Source of the DNA: Petunia secreta
Lineage: Eukaryota; Streptophyta; Magnoliopsida; Solanales; Solanaceae
Direction of reading: 5' to 3'
Length of the DNA stretch: 64,000 nt
NCBI GenBank assembly: GCA_029990175.1
Contig: JARKIP010000011.1
Coordinates: 3,472,001 to 3,536,000 of the forward strand
The translations under genes and the position numbers were made by a program. The notes below the pieces were generated by a model. The model did no database searches. It was not told the origin of the DNA and was given only the letters and a program-made list of their open reading frames with translations. This document shows positions 57,869-64,000 of the stretch, one piece after another. Numbering within the stretch: the first letter of the stretch is position 1; each line of letters starts with the position of its first letter.

Positions 57869-60800
57869 ATGGCTAATGTTGCTAAGACCACTGATTCCTC
57901 TACTTCTCCTGATTCCTTTTCTTCTAAGAGTGGAATCATGGATTCAACCCATCCTCTTTTTCTCCATGCTTCAGATTACCCTGGAATGACCCTTGTGAAT
58001 TCTTCTTTTGATGGAAAGGGTTATGGGGGTTGGCGTTAATCTGTTCTCATTGCACTTTCTGCGAAGAACAAGCTTGGCTTCATTAATGGTACCTGTGAAT
58101 CACCAAAATCTGAATCAACTGATTTTCAGTCATGGAATAGGTGTAATGACATGGTGTTTTCATGGCTTCTCAACTCACTATCCAAAGAAATAGCAGATAG
58201 TGTCATTTATTCTAAGACTGGTAAAGATCTCTGGACAGATCTGGAGGTGCAGTTTGGGCAATCCAATGGTGCCAAACTTTATCATCTCCAGAAGGAATGG
58301 AATGATCTAATTCAAGGATCTAGTAGTGTGGCTACTTATTTCACCAGAATTAAGAAGATCTGGGATGAACTTGATGCACTAAACACTAATGTCCATTGCA
58401 GCTGTGCTTGCGAGTGTGGGGTTAAGGATAAGGTAACTAAGTCTCTTCAAGATGAAAGGTTGATTCAATTTTTAATGGGACTTAATGAATTTTATGCTTC
58501 AACGAAGAGTAACATTTTAATGATTTCACCTCTTCCTAGTGTTAATCAAGCCTAGTCTTTGCTTATCCAAGATGAAAAACAAAGAGAGGTTTATGTCAAT
58601 ACTCAATACCCAACAGATTCCACTTCTTTTCTAGCTGCAAACCAAACAAACAACAATATGAAATATCCCAACAATGAGTTCAAAGGAAAGGGGAGTTTTG
58701 AAGGAAGAAACAATAACCTTAGTTGTTCCTATTGCAAGAAGCCAGGTCATACAGTAGACAAGTGTTACAGAATTATTGGTTTCCCTTCAACTTTCAAGTT
58801 CACCAAATCAAAGAAGTTGTCTAATGTTCACAGCAATCTTGTACCTATAGAAGTTGAAGCAAATCAGGTTTCACAAAATGCTGCAATTGAGAATACTGGA
58901 TTGCAGCTCAGCACTGCGCAAATGATACAACTTGCTCAAATGATCATGAGTGCACAAATTGTTCAAGCAAATGCAAGTGCAAATGTTGCAGCTTCAGCTG
59001 GTATGAAAAACGATACACATAAATGTATTTCCTGCTTCACTCATATCACTTCTAACTCTTGGATACTAGATTCAGGAGCCTCGAAACATATGACTTATGA
59101 TGATAGTATTCTATTTAATGTTAGATCTCTGCCAAAACCCCTCACTGTTAATCTACCTAATTCATACAAAATAATAGTCACTCATGTGGGGAATGTAACC
59201 ATTCTTCCTAATGTCACTCTAGAAAATGTGTTGTATGTTCCTAGTTTCAAGTTCAATTTGATTTCTATTCAAAAACTTTATTCACATCTTCTTTGTACTC
59301 TAACCTTTTCATCTTCCAATTGTGTTTTGCAGGCCTCTTCTCTGAAGAGGCCTCTGGTTCTTGGTAGAGTCAAAGATGGACTGTTCCTATTACATCCTCA
59401 AGTTTCAAGCCCATTTTCTAGTCAGCTTTCAAATAAAAATAGTGCACTATGTTCTGATGTACTTAGGACTAGGTCAATTTCAGATTTTAATTTAGTTGTT
59501 TCTTCAGTTTCAAATGTTGTAACCATAGGATCTGCTGTAAATCTGTGGCACATTAGATTGGGTCACTTGCCTTTTCCAGCAATGAATAAAATTCAGTTAT
59601 CTTCAAGTTGTTCTAATATTAACTCTGATCATCCTTGTGCAATATGTCCTCTTGCTAGGCAATCCAAATTACCATTTCCCTCTAGTGCTATATCTACTTC
59701 TCACATATTTGAATTAATTCATATTGATACTTGGGGGCCCTATAAAACAACTACACACAATGGATATAAATATTTTCTCACTATAGTGGATGATTATAGT
59801 AGGGGAACATGGACTTTTCTAATAAGTGCGAAAAGTAATGCTTTCTCAGTTTTGAAGAATTTCCTCCTTATGGTGGAAAGACAATTTGGAGTTAAAGTAA
59901 AGAAAATTAGGTCTGATAATGCTTTTGAAATGGGATCAGGGAAAATTCATTCTGAATTTTTTGCTTCACAAGGGATTCAACATCAAATCACTTGTGTATA
60001 TACACCCCAACAGAACGGGATTGTTGAAAGAAAGCATAGACATCTATTGGAGACTTCTAGGGCTCTTTTATTTCAGTCCAAAGTACCAATTCAATATTGG
60101 GGAGAATGTTTATTAACTGCTACTTTTTTTATAAATAGATTTTCTTTTAGAGTCTTAAACAACAAAACACCTTATGAAATTCTTTTTGGCAAACCTCCTA
60201 CTTATTCCCATTTGAAGTGTTTTGGTTGTCTTTGTTATGTCTCTACTCTTCCACTGAACCGGAGTAAGCTAGATCCTAGAGCTTCCCCTGGCGTCTTCTT
60301 AGGTTATCCTTTTGGAAAGAAAGGTTACAAGGTTCTTAATCTAGTCACTAATCAAATCTCCGTTTCAAGGAATGTCGTATTTCATGAAAAAGTCTATCCT
60401 TTTACCTATTCTTCACCATCTTCTACTACTGTATTTCCTACTCACTCTCCTTTTCTTATAACTGACTCAGTCACTCACCAATCACCATTAATTTTCACAC
60501 AACCTTCAATCTCTCAACCTAGTTCAACAATTCAACAGTCACCATCACCTTCTTCACCAATTCAACACTCACCATCACCTCTTAATCAACCCTCAACTTC
60601 TTCTTCCACTCCTATTCCGAGAAGATCAGACAGACACTATAATAGACCTTCATATTTAAATGACTATGTATGCAACTCTGTCTTCTTTACAGATTTAAAT
60701 AAGTCATGTTTTCTCACTCCTGTCACTCCAAAAGTACTCTCTTTTGCTGCACTCTCTCATTCAAATCAACAATATTTGAACTCTATCTCTACTATCACAG

Positions 60801-62467
60801 AACCTTCTTCATATGCTCAAGCCTCTTTGCATCCAGGATGGCAAGAGGCTATGAATAGGGAATTTGAGGCTCTAGTTTCCAATCAAACATGGGAAATTGT
60901 TGACTTACCACCAGGAAGAAAGGCTTTACCATGTAAATCGGTATACAAGATAAAACATAAATCTGATGGAAGTGTCGAGAGACTGAAAGCAAGGCTAGTT
61001 GTTAGAGGAGACATTCAAAAAGAGGAGATAGATTTTACTGAAACATTTTCCCCTATTGTCAAAATGACAACGATCAGATGTATCATGACCATTGCTATCA
61101 AAAAAGGATAGGATATTTTTCAACTCGATGTCAATAACGCTTTTTTGCACGGTGACCTACAGGAAGAGGTCTATATAAAGTTTCCTATAGGTTTCACATC
61201 TCCTAATCCTAGTTAAGTGTGCAAACTCAGAAAATCGTTATATGGTTTGAAGCAAGCATCACGGCAGTGGTACGCAAAACTCACTGCTATTTTAACTTTT
61301 AAAGGATTTTATTCATCATTAAACGATTATTCATTATTCTTCAAGAGGACAGCAGACTCTATCACAATTGTAGCAGTATATGTCGATGACATTCTGCTAA
61401 CAGGAGATGACCCTAAGGAAATTTCTGCACTTAAGGTTTTATTAGATACAGAGTTTAAGATTAAAGGTCTTGGCCGGCTTCACTATTTCTTAGGTTTGGA
61501 AATTTTTCGGGAAGATCATGGTTTCATTATTTGTCAACGCAAATATACTCTTGAACTATTGGAAGAATTCAATTGTGCTCACTTACCTCCAGTCGCTTCC
61601 CCATTGGATCCTTCTTGCAAGCTTAGCATTGGTTCTGGAGATTTGCTCGCCGATCCCACTATCTATCGACGTCTTCTTGGTAAGCTCAATTACCTTACCA
61701 ATACTTGGCCTGATTTATCATTTGTCGTTCAACACTTGAGTCAGTATATGTCAAACCCTTGTATACCTCACTTCACAGTAGCTCTTCGTGTTCTTCATTA
61801 CTTACGAAAAGATCCAGGTCAAGGATTGTTTTTTTCTTCTTCTCCTTCATTTGACTTGATCGCTTATTGCGACGCAGATTGGGGATCTTGTATTGATTCC
61901 AGAAGATCCATCAGTGGGTATTATATTAGTCTTGGTGGCTCACCCATTTCCTGGAAATCAAAGAAACAAATTTCAGTATCATTATCTTCTGTAGAAGCGG
62001 AATATAGATCTATGAGAAGGGTTGTCGCAGAACTTACTTGGTTATCTCGCCTTCTCGTGGATTTGTCGGTGACTCCTTCTCTTCCTATTCCCGTTTTATC
62101 TGATAGTCAATCAGCAATTAATATTTCCCGGAACCCCGTATTCCACGAGAGAACGAAGCATGTGGAACTTGATTGCCATTTTGTCAGGCAACAATTTCTC
62201 TCCAGTCTGATTTCGCTTTCTTTTGTCCCTTCGTCTTCTCAGCTCGCCGACTTTTTCACAAAAGCTTTATCTGGGCCTGCGCATCAAAGTATTGTTGGCA
62301 AGTTGGGGGTTCGTTCCTTCCCCTCCAACTTGAGGGGGGATGTTAATAATCAAGATATTTCTGTTGGTTTTGGTTCTCATCATTGTTTTGATGAAGCTCT
62401 GTTGAATAGAACTAAGGAAGAGGAAGACAGAAAGTCTACTCTTTGTTTGGACAAAGAAGAGGTCTGA
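57869..62467 (+). pseudogene. Copia gag-pol polyprotein with four in-frame stops
   Basis: One frame of 1,533 codons from ATG 57869 to TGA at 62465-62467, with stops at 58037 (TAA), 58553 (TAG), 61109 (TAG) and 61214 (TAA) and no frameshift. Order: gag (residues 1-280), zinc knuckle CSYCKKPGHTVDKC near 286, protease ILDSGASKHMT near 399, integrase HHCC near 560-600 and core (VDDYSRGTW, IRSDNAFEM, TPQQNGIVERKHR) to about 720, RT from about 1025 with YVDDILL near 1171, RNase H from AYCDADWGS near 1332, ending SQLADFFTKAL. The frame runs 127 bp into the 3' LTR. The 850-codon piece 58559-61111 is the longest open part. Confidence 0.93.
62329..62340 (+). other. Copia polypurine tract
   Basis: CTTGAGGGGGGA directly before the 3' LTR, within the coding frame. 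Confidence 0.85.
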
Positions 62468-62741
62468 TGTGAACTTTTCAGCTTGTATACGTGGTTGCAT
62501 CTGGGCTTCTCAAATATTATGATGTATTTAGCTAATTTATATTATTTTTGTCTATAGTTTTATTGGTAAATAATTAGTTGTATTTATCCTTTAAGTAGTT
62601 AGTATTTTCCTACTTGTATTGTAACACTTGGATAGCAGATTCCTAGTAGGTATGTGTCACTGCCATGGAGTTGTATATATTCAGTACACAATGGAATGAA
62701 AAAGCACACAGAAAATTCATTCAAACGATCACTTTTCTATA
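62341..62741 (+). repeat. Copia 3' LTR
   Basis: 401 bp, TGTTAATAATC to TTTTCTATA, followed by TCTAA. Confidence 0.95.
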
Positions 62742-63195
62742 TCTAAGTGACTAATATTAGACATATCAAACTTCCATTTATACTTAATTATCTCTTGTGC
62801 TCAAGGATGGTTCGTAAGATATCTTAGAAAAAGTAGTATAGATATCGAAGCCCTGAAGCTTTACGTTTGGAATTAATAGTTCTATTTTTTTTTTATCCTT
62901 CTTCTTTCCAGCAGACAAATGAAATGTAGTTGATACTCCCGTAGATCTCTCTAATTTTGCAAGAACAACACTATTCTTATGTATTCATGAACATCTTATC
63001 CCGGAGAAGTGAGAAACTCTGGGCTTCCCATGACACTTCTGTCACCTTGACTATATATGGACCTCAAATACATATATCTAAAAGAAAATGAAGAATAACT
63101 CAAACGCATAAAATGAATCTTGTTCTCCTCTGAGCTAAGCTCATCAAAACTATTCAAAAGTAAAGACAGGTAGTTCCACTTATAACAAGTCAAAA
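62742..63195. other. Intergenic, 3' of minus-strand gene
   Basis: AT-rich, no ORF of note; probably includes the 3' untranslated region of the gene at 63196-63612. Confidence 0.6.
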
Positions 63196-63612
63196 TCACA
63201 CAATAACATCGGATTTCCTACCACTAAGGCATCTCTGATGATCTTGTGATGAAGACTTGTTGAAGAACTCGATACAATCAGCAATAGCTTCATTGTAATG
63301 AGAAGTGGACGAGTAGTAGTAGGAACTACACGAAGTCTTGGGTGGATCAGGCGTATCACATGACCTCCTCCTTTGTCCCGTCCCCACGTCCATCCCTCCC
63401 TGAGGCCTATTATTAGGACTCCGGGAGCTGAAAGGTACAAAAATGAAACGCATGACAATCTTGCGGAAACGATCAAAGAGCTTCATTGCTGAATAATTGA
63501 ACTTATTGGTGGAAGACTGACTCTGAAATGTTTCTAAGTCTTCTGTACTATTACTTGCTCTTACTTGTACAACAAAGTTATCCCTTTGAAGAGAAGGCTT
63601 ATAAGAATACAT
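63196..63612 (-). CDS. Small plant-specific protein of unknown function
   Basis: 138 residues from the first in-frame ATG (63612), or 96 from ATG 63486 (MKLFDRFRKIVMRF), which may be the conserved start. Key parts are a basic, hydrophobic stretch (FRKIVMRFIFVPF), a polar middle and a C-terminal motif, PPKTSCSSYYYSSTSHYNEA followed by IADCIEFFNKSS, which I recognise as a conserved signature of a small family of uncharacterised plant proteins; I cannot name it. No signal peptide, no intron evident. Upstream on the minus strand is TATATAT near 63776-63784, and a nine-codon upstream ORF starts at 63696. It is not related to the mobile elements around it. Confidence 0.7.
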   Translation of the reverse strand: MYSYKPSLQRDNFVVQVRASNSTEDLETFQSQSSTNKFNYSAMKLFDRFRKIVMRFIFVPFSSRSPNNRPQGGMDVGTGQRRRSCDTPDPPKTSCSSYYYSSTSHYNEAIADCIEFFNKSSSQDHQRCLSGRKSDVIV

Positions 63613-64000
63613 TATTATTCTCCACTTAAAAATAATTAAAATTTCCAGCCCACAAGAACACAAGTTTAAGCCTCCGGGAAACGCAGTGCTATCATGTCTG
63701 TATTATGCTGTTACAAAAAGAGAGTGAAATTTCCCAAAATGTAGAGTATTTTTGTCCAAGTCTAGGTATGAGGATATATATTCACAAGGAAATAAATGAT
63801 GTTTCAGCTATCAGCCATGTGACCAAATCATTCGTATGGGCTTTTGATGTCTGAAGTCCCATTGTTTATTCAGTTTATTTCATTAACTTCCAAGTTATAA
63901 TCATCATGTGTTATGCCATAACATTTCCTTAGAAATTCAAAGAGTTCATTTGAATAATCATGGATTCACTTTCCATGTCTTTAATCTTTTGAAATTTAAG
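63613..64000 (-). other. Upstream region of the minus-strand small gene
   Basis: Probable promoter and 5' leader. AATATATATCC (about 63775-63785, minus strand) is a candidate TATA box. A short upstream ORF (ATG at 63696, nine codons) lies in the leader. No other gene seen to the window end. Confidence 0.5.

Larger units (their letters stand above)
57372..62741 (+). mobile_element. Young Ty1/copia element between two host genes
   Basis: 5,370 bp with two 401-bp LTRs that differ at six positions, all transitions, and a perfect 5-bp duplication TCTAA (57367-57371, 62742-62746). Holds a tRNA-iMet primer site, a single gag-pol frame and a polypurine tract. LTR ends are TG...TATA rather than TG...CA, and the 5' copy starts TA. 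Lineage not assigned. Four in-frame stops make it non-autonomous. Confidence 0.95.

Overview
The window is plant nuclear DNA, almost certainly from a eudicot. A member of Solanaceae is the best guess, judging from the Ogre, Athila and SIRE retrotransposon mix and the style of a small MITE; this is inference, not proof. From base 1 to about 53,045 it is a nest of transposable elements up to four levels deep. The last 11 kb are gene-bearing: two ordinary host genes with one young copia element between them. I see no CRISPR array, operon, tRNA or rRNA gene.

Layout. (1) 1-5420: a chromovirus (CRM-like Ty3/gypsy, + strand) running from inside gag to the end of its 3' LTR. It sits inside an Athila-type Ty3/gypsy element (+), whose visible part is 5421-13824 plus a short LTR tail at 52988-53046. 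(2) 13825-52987: a SIRE-type Ty1/copia element (SIRE-A, +) inserted in the Athila LTR. Its 809- and 806-bp LTRs lie 38 kb apart. (3) 19086-48504: an Ogre/Tat-type Ty3/gypsy element (- strand) inserted in the reverse-transcriptase region of SIRE-A. (4) 21585-31580: a second SIRE-type element (SIRE-B, -) inserted in the 3' LTR of Ogre with a perfect 5-bp target duplication (GTATA). (5) 37149-38349: a deleted hAT DNA transposon in the Ogre coding region with a perfect 8-bp duplication (GTATGAAT). (6) 53047-64000: a MITE, a two-exon WEB-family gene (54877-56893, +), a young copia element (57372-62741, +; 401-bp LTRs with six differences) and a small plant-specific gene of unknown function (63196-63612, -).

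How the parts work together. All the autonomous-type elements carry stops or frameshifts, so each looks inactive by itself. The copia element at 57-63 kb is closest to intact: one reading frame of 1,533 codons, interrupted by four stops and no frameshift. Several elements carry extra modules beyond gag-pol. Athila and both SIRE elements have a 3' 'envelope-like' ORF with a recognisably related domain, and Ogre has two diverged copies of its ORF1-type protein upstream of gag. In Athila and SIRE-A the extra 3' ORF is preceded by its own TATA-type promoter signal, and in Athila also by plausible splice sites. No wholly new defence or regulatory system was found; the most distinctive items are these extra modules, a promoter-lacking Ogre 5' LTR and a perfect templated duplication inside that LTR.
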